Source of the DNA: Sulfurospirillaceae bacterium
GTDB taxonomy: Bacteria > Campylobacterota > Campylobacteria > Campylobacterales > Sulfurospirillaceae
Direction of reading: 5' to 3'
Assembly (NCBI GenBank): GCA_028693565.1
Contig: JAQUVE010000015.1
Location: 1 to 32,768, forward strand
DNA length: 32,768 bases
In this document: one piece after another, positions 9,057 to 19,661 of the stretch
Layout: each line of letters opens with the position of its first letter
How positions within the stretch are numbered: position 1 is the first letter of the stretch
Position numbers and translations under genes: made by a program
The notes under the pieces: model-generated
Told to the model about the DNA's origin: nothing
The model's input: only the letters and a program-made list of their open reading frames with translations
Databases searched by the model: none

Positions 9057-10467
9057 TCTATTTCTCCTCTAATGTGTTCTAAATTTTTTGGTTTTCCAAT
9101 ATAAAAACCTTGAATATAATCAGGCTTTAACGCCTCTATTTTGACAAATGATGACTCTTTATCAACAAATTTTATCATACTTTGAATGTCTAAATTTTTA
9201 ATTAATAAAAGATACTCTGTTAACATTCGCTCATATCTAGGCTCTTCAATTTTTTTAGTAAATTCAATATCAAATTTTACAATGTCTATAGGTAAGTGCT
9301 TAATATACTCAAAGCTACAATTTTTACCTCCAAAATTAGCCAATGCAATCTTAAATCCAAACTCTTTGTAGCTTGTAATAATTTCACAAAAACGATTCAT
9401 ATCTTCATAACAGTTCTTTTCATTAATATCTAAGATAAACTGTTTTGGATCAATATTTAGAGAATAAAATAACTTCAATAGATAACGTTTAAAGTTATTA
9501 TTACGTAGAGAAACAGGTGATATATCCATACTAAAAAAGATATTTTTCCCCAATAAAGGTGAAATTTCATCTAATAAAATCGTAAAAATTCTTTCATCAA
9601 ACTCTTTTTCATATCCACTGTAATTAACAATGCGCTCTATTTGTGTACGTGATAACAGTCCATGCTCTTTCGTATTAAGTTTTGGTAAAACTTCCAATAT
9701 CGTTATTTTTTGATTTGAAAGTGCCATTGAAGGCTGATATTTTAAAATTATATCATTTGATTCTAATGCATATTGAACGATATTTTCAAAAGCATCAGGT
9801 TTAATATTAGGAACTATAAAATCAATTTTTTTATTTTCTTCTAATAAAATATAGAGTTGTTCTACTATATTTTTACTATTTGTATCATAATCCGCTTCTA
9901 GCATTGAAAAATCTAATTTAATTTCAATATTATCAATCCCTTTATGCCTAAGCTCTTTTGAAAATAGCGTAAAATGGTGTTTGAGTTCTTTTTTAGAGTG
10001 TTTTAAAATAAGTAAAAAATTTCCTCCTCCACATCTGCCTATTGGCACATTTTTTAAATGTAACTGGTTTAAAAAAAAATCCACTCGTTCTACAAGTTGG
10101 CGTAAAATTTTATCAGCGTTTACGTTACCATAACGTTCATCAATATCACCAATATTATCAAGTCGTAATAATACAACCGTATAATTTTTTTTAATGATTA
10201 ATTTTTCAAGTTGATGAATTATTTCATGATATGTAAATGCTTTGGTTGTACTGTCAATTAAAGAAGTTCTAAAACCATTATAAATAAGGTAAAAAATATA
10301 ATAAACATAGATGGGAATTAAAAGTGTTAACAAAACATAATTATTGACATTTGAATTAAAAAGTTGAAACGAAAAAATGAAAAGTAAGAGCAATAGTAAG
10401 AAAGGAAAAACGATTTTAAGCGCTGTTATAAATCGATTTTCCCTCTCTCTAATCTCAGAATAGAGCA

Positions 10468-10468
<1 letters not shown>
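9053..10468 (-). CDS. Membrane-anchored degenerate GGDEF-EAL protein
   Basis: The 471 residues comprise two N-terminal membrane spans (about 17-37 and 44-65), a GGDEF-like domain (about 70-215) and an EAL-like domain (about 225-465). Both active sites look dead. GGDEF is GGGNF at 147-151. EAL is EVL at 259-261. The DDFG metal motif is ANFG at 377-380, and the usual NISP asparagine is D315. The YIQGFYIGKP end and K398 remain, so the fold is kept. Such proteins usually bind c-di-GMP or partners rather than make or degrade the dinucleotide. The start shares one base with the gyrB stop (TAATG), so it is translated from the gyrB message. Confidence 0.85.
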
Positions 10469-12810
<2,342 letters not shown>

Positions 12811-13878
12811 TTAAATCATTATAGGCATAACAATAGTGATAAAATTATCGCTTTCTAATGTGAAAGGTAATCCACTATCATTAAATCCTAAAGTAAAATT
12901 AGCCTGCTCACAGTGTGATAAAAAATCCAACATATAGCGGCTATTGACAGCTAGAAAAATATCATTTTCTAAACCTGTTTTAAATTCAATTTCTGTTTTA
13001 GCTTCAATATTATCATCATTTAAACTTTCAAAAATCACTTTTTCAGTTTTGAAAGTGATTTTAATTTCGTTAGAAATAATAAAAATTTGTTTAATAGATT
13101 CAATCATCATATCACGATTGAGTAAAATTCTAAAATTTTTATTTTTTGGAATAATCCGTTCATAATCTGGAAATTTACCATTGATTAATTTAGTAAAAAA
13201 TTGAAAATTTGATGCTGTGGCAATCAATGTATTTTCATCATAAAATATTTCAATATCATCAAAAAAGAGTTTTTGGATTTCTGTAATAGCTTTTTTAGGA
13301 ATTATGAGTGAAAAATTTTCACTTGTCTCTTTTTCAAGTTTAACAATAGCCAATCGTTTAGTATCGGTAGCTACTAAATTAATCATGCCATCTTTGATAT
13401 CGATGAGTGAACCGTTGAGTTCAAATTTTGGATTATTTGTATCGATAGCTGGAGCAATTTTTTTAATGGATTGAACCAATGTTTTACTATTGATATCAAA
13501 TTTTGGTTTGTTTTCTATTTGAGGGAAAGATGGAAAATCATTAGGATTAAACATTGGAAGTTTAAATTTTGAACTATTTTGTTTAATATATAAATAATCA
13601 TTAATTGTTTCAAAAACAATATCATCATCTTTGAGTGTTTTAATAATATCAATAAGTTTTTTACCATTGGCTGTTGCATTACCTGTCGTAATGATTTTAA
13701 CATCTTGAAGCGTATAGGTTAAGCCAATTTCATAATCTGTTGCTTGAATTAAAAGATGGTTATCTTTGGCTTCAATTAAAACATGAGAGGTAATTTGACT
13801 AAGATCTTTTTTTTCTAAGTATGCTTGAGTGTTTAATAAAATAGTTTCTATAACACTTTTTTTAATTGAAACTTTCAT
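12811..13878 (-). CDS. dnaN: DNA polymerase III beta sliding clamp
   Basis: This is the ring-shaped processivity clamp of the replicative polymerase. The 355 residues have the three-domain architecture, starting MKVSIKKSVIETILLN and ending with the clamp C-terminal motif VMPIMI. AAAGGAGATGAG gives a strong ribosome site. It has its own -10 (TATAAT on the minus strand, 13952-13957) in the gap after dnaA, so it can be expressed apart from dnaA. Its upstream region doubles as an origin-like element. Confidence 0.98.
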   Translation of the reverse strand: MKVSIKKSVIETILLNTQAYLEKKDLSQITSHVLIEAKDNHLLIQATDYEIGLTYTLQDVKIITTGNATANGKKLIDIIKTLKDDDIVFETINDYLYIKQNSSKFKLPMFNPNDFPSFPQIENKPKFDINSKTLVQSIKKIAPAIDTNNPKFELNGSLIDIKDGMINLVATDTKRLAIVKLEKETSENFSLIIPKKAITEIQKLFFDDIEIFYDENTLIATASNFQFFTKLINGKFPDYERIIPKNKNFRILLNRDMMIESIKQIFIISNEIKITFKTEKVIFESLNDDNIEAKTEIEFKTGLENDIFLAVNSRYMLDFLSHCEQANFTLGFNDSGLPFTLESDNFITIVMPIMI

Positions 13879-14033
13879 CTCATCTCCTTTTATTATTTAA
13901 TATTAAAATAGTCGAAATAGTAGTATGGGTTGAAAATGTGAAAACCTAAAAATTATACCTCAAATTAGGCAAAATAGTAAGTGAAAAACTTTTTTTATTT
14001 GGTCACATTTCATCACAAAATTTAGTAAAACTT
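13879..14033 (-). other. oriC: Candidate oriC2 / basal unwinding element between dnaA and dnaN
   Basis: Read on the minus strand the order is: DnaA-box candidate TTTTTCACT (13988-13980), the dnaN -10, DnaA-box candidate GTTTTCACA (13945-13937), spacer TTTTCAACCC (13936-13927), then triplets ATA-CTA-CTA-TTT-CGA-CTA (13926-13909) and pure AT sequence to 13891. This is the order of the Bacillus basal unwinding system: DnaA boxes, GC-rich spacer, DnaA-trios, AT-rich duplex. Campylobacterota origins studied so far lie around ruvC-dnaA-dnaN, and Helicobacter has a second origin part downstream of dnaA. The box and triplet matches are seen directly; function is inferred. Confidence 0.65.
13952..13957 (-). 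promoter_or_regulatory. -10 element of the dnaN promoter
   Basis: TATAAT on the minus strand, about 75 bases before the dnaN ATG. It lies between the two DnaA-box candidates, so DnaA binding could affect dnaN transcription. Confidence 0.55.
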
Positions 14034-15359
14034 TTAAGACTCTTTCGTTAATATTTTGTTTTTTAACTCTTCTACTCTTAATTTAAACGATTCATTTGTC
14101 ATAATTAATTCATTTATTTTTTTAATATTATGTGAAACAGCTGTATGATCTTTCATACCAAAATAGGTGGCTAATGATGGCATAGAATTTGGTGTTAGTG
14201 TTCGTGCTAAATAGATGCCAATTCTTCTTGCTTCAACGATATTTTTACTGCGTTTTGTAGATTTAATTTCACTAGGTTTAATATTAAGATCTTTAGCAAT
14301 AATAGCAATAATATCTTCAAGGGTAATATTTTCACGGCGCTCTTTAATTTGTTCACGCATGACATTTTTAGCAAATTCAAGCGTAATTTCTTGGCGCATC
14401 AGTGATGCATAGGCATTAAGATTGATAATAGCACTTTCAATTTCACGAATATTATCACCCATATTGGCTGCAATATAATTAACAATGTCAGGACTGAGTG
14501 TAATACCATCAAGCTCACACTTTTTATTAATAATAGCAATCTTTGTTTCAAGTTCAGGCAATCCAATATCAGCAATTAAACCCCACTCAAAGCGACTTTT
14601 TAGGCGATCTTCTAAACCATTGATCATTTTAGGTGGTTTATCAGAGGTTAAAACAATCTGTTTACCAGCAGAATGAAGTTCATTAAAAGTGTGAAAAAAT
14701 TCTTCTTGAGTTTGAATTTTATTCGATAAAAATTGTGTATCATCTATTAATAAAACATCACAATTACGGTATTTTTCTCGGAAGCGATCCATGGATTGAT
14801 TGCGAAGATTATAGGTAAAATCATTCATAAATTGTTCAATTGTAGCGTAAATAACACTTTTACCCTTACTTTGAGCATAATTACCAATAGCATGAATTAA
14901 GTGTGTCTTACCAAGTCCTGTAGGGCCATAAATAAAGACAGGGTTATACATAATGCCTGGTTTTTCTGCAACTGATTTTGCTGCCGTATAAGCATATTGA
15001 TTTGAGCTTCCAACAACAAAACTTGAAAAAGTATAGGATGGATTGAGAATAGTACTTTTAGTATTTTTTGCAATTTCAATGATGTCAGTGCTAATGGGTT
15101 TACTTTTAGTTGTTTTGACATGCTCTTTTAAAATGATTTTAATTTCAGGTTTATTACCCATTTTGAGTTCAAACAAATGAGCAATTTTATCGCAGTATTT
15201 TGTTTTAACCCAATTAGCAATCAAAATATTAGGCGCAATAAATACCATTTGCCCTGAGTTTGATGCTTTTTCATGAAATTTTAGTTGTTTGATATAGCGA
15301 TCATATTCTAAAGAAGAAATTTCCTCTTTTAAAAGACTTAAAATCGTATCTGCTAACAA
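14034..15359 (-). CDS. dnaA: Chromosomal replication initiator DnaA
   Basis: This AAA+ protein opens oriC and loads the helicase. The 441 residues include the N-terminal helicase-interaction domain (about 1-80), a short linker, an AAA+ core with Walker A GPTGLGKTH and Walker B VLLIDDTQF, and a C-terminal DNA-binding domain with the signature DHTAVSHNIKKI. The start codon is TTG (15359-15357) with AAGGAG five bases upstream, which argues that the UUG is genuine and may limit DnaA synthesis. The promoter -10 is TAAAAT on the minus strand at 15417-15422. DnaA boxes flank that promoter, so autoregulation is expected. Confidence 0.98.
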   Translation of the reverse strand: MLADTILSLLKEEISSLEYDRYIKQLKFHEKASNSGQMVFIAPNILIANWVKTKYCDKIAHLFELKMGNKPEIKIILKEHVKTTKSKPISTDIIEIAKNTKSTILNPSYTFSSFVVGSSNQYAYTAAKSVAEKPGIMYNPVFIYGPTGLGKTHLIHAIGNYAQSKGKSVIYATIEQFMNDFTYNLRNQSMDRFREKYRNCDVLLIDDTQFLSNKIQTQEEFFHTFNELHSAGKQIVLTSDKPPKMINGLEDRLKSRFEWGLIADIGLPELETKIAIINKKCELDGITLSPDIVNYIAANMGDNIREIESAIINLNAYASLMRQEITLEFAKNVMREQIKERRENITLEDIIAIIAKDLNIKPSEIKSTKRSKNIVEARRIGIYLARTLTPNSMPSLATYFGMKDHTAVSHNIKKINELIMTNESFKLRVEELKNKILTKES

Positions 15360-15416
15360 AAAAACTCCTTAAAAAAATCTTCACCATGTGAATAACTATG
15401 TGAATAGATGGTTTTC

Positions 15417-15422
15417 ATTTTA
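15417..15422 (-). promoter_or_regulatory. -10 element of the dnaA promoter
   Basis: TAAAAT (GATAAAAT) on the minus strand, about 58 bases before the TTG start. Two DnaA-box candidates lie in the predicted leader, at positions consistent with repression by DnaA. Confidence 0.55.
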
Positions 15423-15460
15423 TCTAAAAAATTATTAGTTATATGTTAAAGAAGGATAGG

Positions 15461-15466
15461 TATAAT
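15461..15466 (+). promoter_or_regulatory. -10 element of the ruvC promoter
   Basis: A perfect TATAAT preceded by GGATAGG, about 53 bases before the ruvC GTG. Three DnaA-box candidates follow directly in the leader, so ruvC expression may respond to DnaA as well. Confidence 0.6.
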
Positions 15467-15518
15467 GTGAAAAAAAGTTATTCACCCTGTGAAAAACCCG
15501 TGAATAAAGGATATTGAC

Positions 15519-15992
15519 GTGATTATTTTAGGTATAGATCCAGGTACTAAAAATTGTGGTTATAGTATTTTAAAAAAAGAGAAAAATAGCCTTATTTTAA
15601 TAGAAGCAGGACTTATAAAAATAAAAGAAAAAATACTCCAGCATCAGATTATGGAACTCGTTGAAGGGCTTGATACTATTTTTAAACAACATACCATTGA
15701 TGAAGTTGCTATCGAAGATATTTTTTATGCATATAACCCTCAAACAGTATTAAAACTTGCTCAATTTCGAGGAGCTTTAAGTTTAAAAATTTTACAAGTG
15801 ATTGGTAATTTTAGTGAATATACACCCTTACAGGTGAAAAAAGCTGTCACAGGTAATGGCAAAGCAGCAAAAGAGCAAGTCGCTTTCATGGTTAAAAAAA
15901 TTTTAGGGATTAAACAAGAAATAAAACCTTTGGACATTACAGACGCTATTGCAATAGCCATCACACATGCCCAAAGGCTTAAAATTAATTAG
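15519..15992 (+). CDS. ruvC: Crossover junction endodeoxyribonuclease RuvC
   Basis: It cuts Holliday junctions after RuvAB branch migration. The 157 residues carry the four acidic catalytic residues D7 (GIDPGT), E66 (AIEDIF), D139 and D142 ([14 protein letters not shown]). The start is GTG at 15519 with AAAGGATATT upstream. The end overlaps the convergent thyX end by 4 bp (TTAG), with no terminator between them. Divergent from dnaA across the origin region, as in other Campylobacterota with a ruvC-dnaA-dnaN arrangement. Confidence 0.97.
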   Translation: MIILGIDPGTKNCGYSILKKEKNSLILIEAGLIKIKEKILQHQIMELVEGLDTIFKQHTIDEVAIEDIFYAYNPQTVLKLAQFRGALSLKILQVIGNFSEYTPLQVKKAVTGNGKAAKEQVAFMVKKILGIKQEIKPLDITDAIAIAITHAQRLKIN

Positions 15993-16603
15993 ATATTTTC
16001 TTTGATACTAAAGAGGTATTTATGCTCTTCTGGGAGCGCATTATAAAGTGCATGGGCTAGGTTTTGAATTTCCCATAAGGCACTTTTATCACTACGAAGG
16101 GTTAAAAAGTTTTGAAGACTTCTAGCATTGATTGTCCATGTGAGTTCAGTCTTATAACTCTCTGGAAGGCAATATTTTGCCTTATCATTGCTAATACCTT
16201 CTATAAGTACTAAACGCAAGTTTTCAAGTGCTTTAAGGCTCATTTCATCGACTCTATTAACACCTGTTAAAACAAGGTATTTTGAAGCACGTTCAAAATC
16301 GTTACATGTAAAGCTTTCTTCGGCTTTTAATTCTTTAAGGGTATAACGTGTCGATTTAACAGAGAGTGAAGCCATGCGATGACGTGCCAATTCTTGTAAA
16401 AGGGCTCGTGAGATGCCTTCAATATAAAAGTTATAAACAAGGTGCTCTAGGGTTGAGGCATGTTTAAATTTATTGCCAACACGATCGATGAGTTCTTTGT
16501 CTTTTTCCCCACCTTCATCACTTTTGTCAAAACTTTGCCAACAGGTACGAATGGCATCGGCACATATGAGAAGAGGAGTGTAGTGATTAAGCGTAATTTT
16601 CAT
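15989..16603 (-). CDS. thyX: Flavin-dependent thymidylate synthase ThyX
   Basis: It makes dTMP from dUMP using FAD and methylene-tetrahydrofolate. The 204 residues from ATG 16603 contain the ThyX signature RHR-x7-S (R74 to S84) with Y87 after it. An upstream in-frame ATG at 16633 adds 10 residues but lies in one arm of a perfect hairpin and precedes the natural N-terminus [10 protein letters not shown], so I prefer 16603. A -10-like TATACT is on the minus strand at 16637-16642. ThyX rather than ThyA is usual in this phylum. Confidence 0.93.
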   Translation of the reverse strand: MKITLNHYTPLLICADAIRTCWQSFDKSDEGGEKDKELIDRVGNKFKHASTLEHLVYNFYIEGISRALLQELARHRMASLSVKSTRYTLKELKAEESFTCNDFERASKYLVLTGVNRVDEMSLKALENLRLVLIEGISNDKAKYCLPESYKTELTWTINARSLQNFLTLRSDKSALWEIQNLAHALYNALPEEHKYLFSIKENI

Positions 16604-16606
16604 GTG

Positions 16607-16633
16607 ATGAGTCCCAAATTTTTTGGGACTCAT
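16607..16633. other. Perfect 12 bp stem-loop between flgE2 and thyX
   Basis: Arms 16607-16618 and 16622-16633 are exactly complementary around a TTT loop. On the minus strand it begins 21 bases after the flgE2 stop and ends 3 bases before the thyX ATG. No T-run follows the stem on the minus strand, so it is not a classical terminator for flgE2; it may instead be a leader hairpin of the thyX message. Confidence 0.7.
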
Positions 16634-16636
16634 TGT

Positions 16637-16642
16637 AGTATA
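16637..16642 (-). promoter_or_regulatory. Possible -10 element of a thyX promoter
   Basis: TATACT on the minus strand, preceded by AAA. It would start transcription near 16630, at the foot of the 16607-16633 hairpin. Five of six bases match the -10 consensus; support is only positional. Confidence 0.35.
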
Positions 16643-16654
16643 TTTAAGCTAAAA

Positions 16655-19591
16655 CTATTGTTTTAAGCTGAGTAAAGTTTGAAGCATTTGATCACTGGTC
16701 GTAATTGTTTTAGAGTTGGCTTGATATCCTCTTTGAATAACAATTAATTCGGTCAATGAACGTGACAAGTCCACGTTACTCATTTCCAGTGAACTAGCTT
16801 GAATAAACCCACGCCCACCCACAGCGGCTTGACCAATGATAGGATCTCCTGAGTTAGATGTTTGAATAAACGTATTTCCACCATCACTCTCAAGTCCTTC
16901 ATTATTGGTGAATTTTGCCATAGCAACTTGAGCTAAACCAAAACTTCTACCATTTGTAAAACTTCCTATCAGTGTTCCTGTTTCATCAACTCTAATACCC
17001 GATAAATCACCACCAGGATAACCATCTTGAGAAACACCTGTTGTTGTTGAGGTTTTATCAAAACTTGTCATTCCATCAAATTGATTAAGAGAGCCAAATT
17101 TTAATTCGATATTTTGGCTAGGCGTTGAACCATTATTGGCAGTATATGTTAAGTTAGTTGGATTATAGCCAGCAAGAGAACCATCACTATTAAAACTGAT
17201 TGTTCCTGTGACTATATTTTCAGGATAACTTCCAAGGTTAATATCACCAGGTTCTGGAACGGAAATCAAAATAGACCATTCTGTTCCACCATCGCTGGTA
17301 TAGCCCGTTTTCGTAAATTCAAACCTGACAGTATGTTTTGTTCCAAGTGAATCATAAACATCCGTACTAGAGGCAAGACTTGCAGCATAGATATTTTGTG
17401 TAGTTCTAATAGCAGTACCAGATGTTAATGAACCTTGTAAAGCTGCCATAGTTGTCGTAAAATTTATATTTTGTCCAATATCATTGGCAGCATCAGTATA
17501 GGCTGAAATAGAAAGAAACATATTTATATCATCTTTAGTTTTTGTATTGGTTCCTGCTAAAACATTATCTGTTGTATTTGAAAAAACAGTCCCTGCTGGT
17601 AAAATTAAGCCAGAAGTTGCTGGAAGTGTTAAATCATCAAGTACAGTCCCTGTTGGGAGTGTCACACCACCAACAGGAGCTGTAGCATTGACACCCCCAA
17701 TTGTATAGGATGTTCCTGCTGGAAGCGTCACAGGAGCTGAAAGCGTGGTAGTATTAATAACACCAATACCAAGTTGTGTGCCAACAGGAAAATAAACATC
17801 TTGAATCAATGTTCCAGCAGGTGCACCAGCAACTCCAGTGACACCTTGTGTTGTCGGTGCTGCCGCTACTACAGTTACATCAGCACCAGCACCGCCACTT
17901 GTAATGGTAAAGTCTGAACTTGAAACATCCGCTCTTGCACCTGCGGTATTAGCCGTAAAAGTAACGGTTCCATCACCATTATCAGCAGCTGTCCATGTAC
18001 GTCCAGCAGCAGCATTATAAAGACCAGTAAATTGTGTAGCATTTTGGATGGCAGTTTGTCCTGCAGTTAAAACAAATGGCCCAACACCATCAAATGAAAC
18101 GCTATCGGCATCAACCGTAGGACCAAAAGTTGTTGTAAATACTTCTGAAACAGCTGCAACAACTGCATTAGAAGTTACTTCGGCTAATGTATGTGTCGCA
18201 GTAGAGTCAATTAAATCACCATCTTCTACGTTAAATGCGTCACCAGAAGGATTTTTAACTTGGAATTGTCCTTGTGAATTAACTGTTACTTCAACACCAT
18301 CATTTTTATTGGCAGCCGCTTCTGTGCTGGTATCCCAACCATTACCAAGATAATCCGTATAAATTCTAGCATCCACTTGCATAGCGTTACGTAAATCTTC
18401 AGTTGTTGTAAAAGTTCGAGCAGAATCCCTTACGGTTGGACTATAAGGAGAAGAGCTTGCAGAGTACGTATATTTAAAAGCGGTAATAACTTTAGTTGAG
18501 GCTAGCCCTATAGCCGAGCCTGTATTTACAACCAAATCAATATTTTTCATATTAGATTCAGTGCCCGATTTATTCGTGTTGACAAAGGTTAATTGATCCC
18601 CTCCTGTTACTTGTACTTCAACACCTGTAGAGGAAGTTTGAGCATTAACAATTTGTGCAATATAACTTGCAAGTGCATTATTATTTTCTGCTGCAATAGC
18701 AGATACTGTTGTCACACTACCCGTTATATTAACACCATTAATAGTAATATCAATAGGGTTTGCGCCTGCTGCTGCGGTAATGGTTTGGGATTCTGTTTTG
18801 GCATCGGCATAGCTCACCCAAACACCTTGCCCTGTTTGAAGTTTAAAGGCTTCACCATTGGCATTAAAAAGAGCCCCTAAATCTTGACCTCGTTCAACAA
18901 TCTCTTTATTGGTATTAAATTCATTATCAGCAGTATCATTTTCATTATGAACCTCAGGACTCGTTTCAATACCATTACCATCTTTGTCATACCAGCCATG
19001 ATTGGCATCAAGTTGATAAATGGTAGATTTATTGGTTACATGGTCGCCTGAGTTAAGATTCGCTTTGAGTGTAATATAGCTTGTATCATTAGCAGGTGTT
19101 GTAAGTCCTGGTGGAATCGTAATATTTTGTATAGGAGTAGTAGAATCAATAACACCTGTTTCAGCATCTCTTAGCCAACCTTGAATAATATAACCATTAC
19201 CTTCTGTAAAATTACCAGAAGCATCAAAGCTAAAATCACCATTTCGTGTGTACTTATAGGTACTTCCACCATCTGGGCTGACAACAAAGAAACCGTCGCC
19301 TTGAATAGCAAGGTCGGTATTTTTATCGGTGACTTGGACAGAGCCTTGTTTAAAAATTTTAGTAACAGAACTAACCTGTGTTCCTAACCCTATTTGCATT
19401 GCATTTTTACCACCTAATTCTCCTTGTGGAGCAGTGGCTATTTTTGCTGTTTGGCTTAAAAGGTCAGAAAAATTGGCTCGGCTATATTTAAAACCTGCGG
19501 TGTTAACGTTGGCAATATTGTTACCTTCTACGTCCATCGCAATTTGGTGTGCTTGTAATCCGGTAACGCCGGCCCAGAGTGATCTCATCAT
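16655..19591 (-). CDS. flgE2: Flagellar hook protein FlgE2 (large hook subunit)
   Basis: This is probably the main structural subunit of the flagellar hook. The 978 residues begin with the rod/hook N-terminal motif (MRSLWAGVTGLQAHQIAMD, NNIANVNTAGFK) and end with the C-terminal hook motif (ELIVIQRGYQANSKTITTSD). FlgE of E. coli is about 400 residues; the extra is a long central insert, as in Campylobacter. Within it residues about 270-335 resemble a flagellin-IN module (ITINGVNITGS ... LTFVN), and about 588-680 carry repeated PAGT/PVGT/PTGT motifs. AAGGAT precedes the ATG. It has its own sigma-54 promoter at 19635-19649. Surface-exposed inserts in hooks of this group are variable and immunogenic. 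Confidence 0.93.
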   Translation of the reverse strand: MMRSLWAGVTGLQAHQIAMDVEGNNIANVNTAGFKYSRANFSDLLSQTAKIATAPQGELGGKNAMQIGLGTQVSSVTKIFKQGSVQVTDKNTDLAIQGDGFFVVSPDGGSTYKYTRNGDFSFDASGNFTEGNGYIIQGWLRDAETGVIDSTTPIQNITIPPGLTTPANDTSYITLKANLNSGDHVTNKSTIYQLDANHGWYDKDGNGIETSPEVHNENDTADNEFNTNKEIVERGQDLGALFNANGEAFKLQTGQGVWVSYADAKTESQTITAAAGANPIDITINGVNITGSVTTVSAIAAENNNALASYIAQIVNAQTSSTGVEVQVTGGDQLTFVNTNKSGTESNMKNIDLVVNTGSAIGLASTKVITAFKYTYSASSSPYSPTVRDSARTFTTTEDLRNAMQVDARIYTDYLGNGWDTSTEAAANKNDGVEVTVNSQGQFQVKNPSGDAFNVEDGDLIDSTATHTLAEVTSNAVVAAVSEVFTTTFGPTVDADSVSFDGVGPFVLTAGQTAIQNATQFTGLYNAAAGRTWTAADNGDGTVTFTANTAGARADVSSSDFTITSGGAGADVTVVAAAPTTQGVTGVAGAPAGTLIQDVYFPVGTQLGIGVINTTTLSAPVTLPAGTSYTIGGVNATAPVGGVTLPTGTVLDDLTLPATSGLILPAGTVFSNTTDNVLAGTNTKTKDDINMFLSISAYTDAANDIGQNINFTTTMAALQGSLTSGTAIRTTQNIYAASLASSTDVYDSLGTKHTVRFEFTKTGYTSDGGTEWSILISVPEPGDINLGSYPENIVTGTISFNSDGSLAGYNPTNLTYTANNGSTPSQNIELKFGSLNQFDGMTSFDKTSTTTGVSQDGYPGGDLSGIRVDETGTLIGSFTNGRSFGLAQVAMAKFTNNEGLESDGGNTFIQTSNSGDPIIGQAAVGGRGFIQASSLEMSNVDLSRSLTELIVIQRGYQANSKTITTSDQMLQTLLSLKQ
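17555..17830 (-). repeat. Degenerate PxGT protein repeats in the FlgE2 insert
   Basis: The encoded segment contains spaced repeats of Pro-(Ala/Val/Thr)-Gly-Thr: APAGTL, FPVGTQ, LPAGTS, LPTGTV, LPATSG, LPAGTV, then LAGTNT. Units are about 10-20 residues apart, with hydrophobic residues before the proline. They are visible at protein level and only loosely at DNA level (repeated CCAGCAGG-like runs on the minus strand complement). Similar short Gly-Thr repeats occur in bacterial surface proteins; the role here is unknown. Confidence 0.55.
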
Positions 19592-19634
19592 CGGTTATCC
19601 TTTATCATTTACTCTTGGTTTGTATCATTTGAAA

Positions 19635-19649
19635 GCAAATTTTATTCCA
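19635..19649 (-). promoter_or_regulatory. Sigma-54 promoter of flgE2
   Basis: TGGAATAAAATTTGC on the minus strand has GG and GC at the exact -24/-12 spacing of the RpoN consensus (TGGCAC-N5-TTGC). It continues TTT as usual. Predicted start near 19623, leader about 32 bases. Hook genes are RpoN targets in Campylobacter and Helicobacter. Confidence 0.8.
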
Positions 19650-19661
19650 TTATTTGGTTAT

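Larger units (their letters stand above)
15360..15518. other. oriC: Candidate oriC1: DnaA-box cluster between dnaA and ruvC
   Basis: Seven nine-base sites with a TTCAC core lie in 131 bases. They are ATCTTCACC (+, 15377), TTATTCACA (-, 15387-15395), CTATTCACA (-, 15399-15407), TTTTTCACA (-, 15466-15474), TTATTCACC (+, 15478-15486), TTTTTCACA (-, 15488-15496) and TTATTCACG (-, 15499-15507). They fall into two groups about 58 bases apart, and the promoters for dnaA and ruvC lie between the groups. The TTCAC core is the reported Campylobacterota DnaA-box core, unlike the TCCAC core of E. coli. Confidence 0.8.

Noticed and set aside
16604-16633. Upstream ATG for thyX
   Set aside because: It lies in an arm of a perfect hairpin, adds ten non-conserved residues, and the next Met begins the normal ThyX N-terminus.
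17838-18353. Plus-strand open frames opposite flgE2
   Set aside because: Caused by the low stop-codon frequency opposite Ala/Thr/Gly-rich coding sequence; no known domain.
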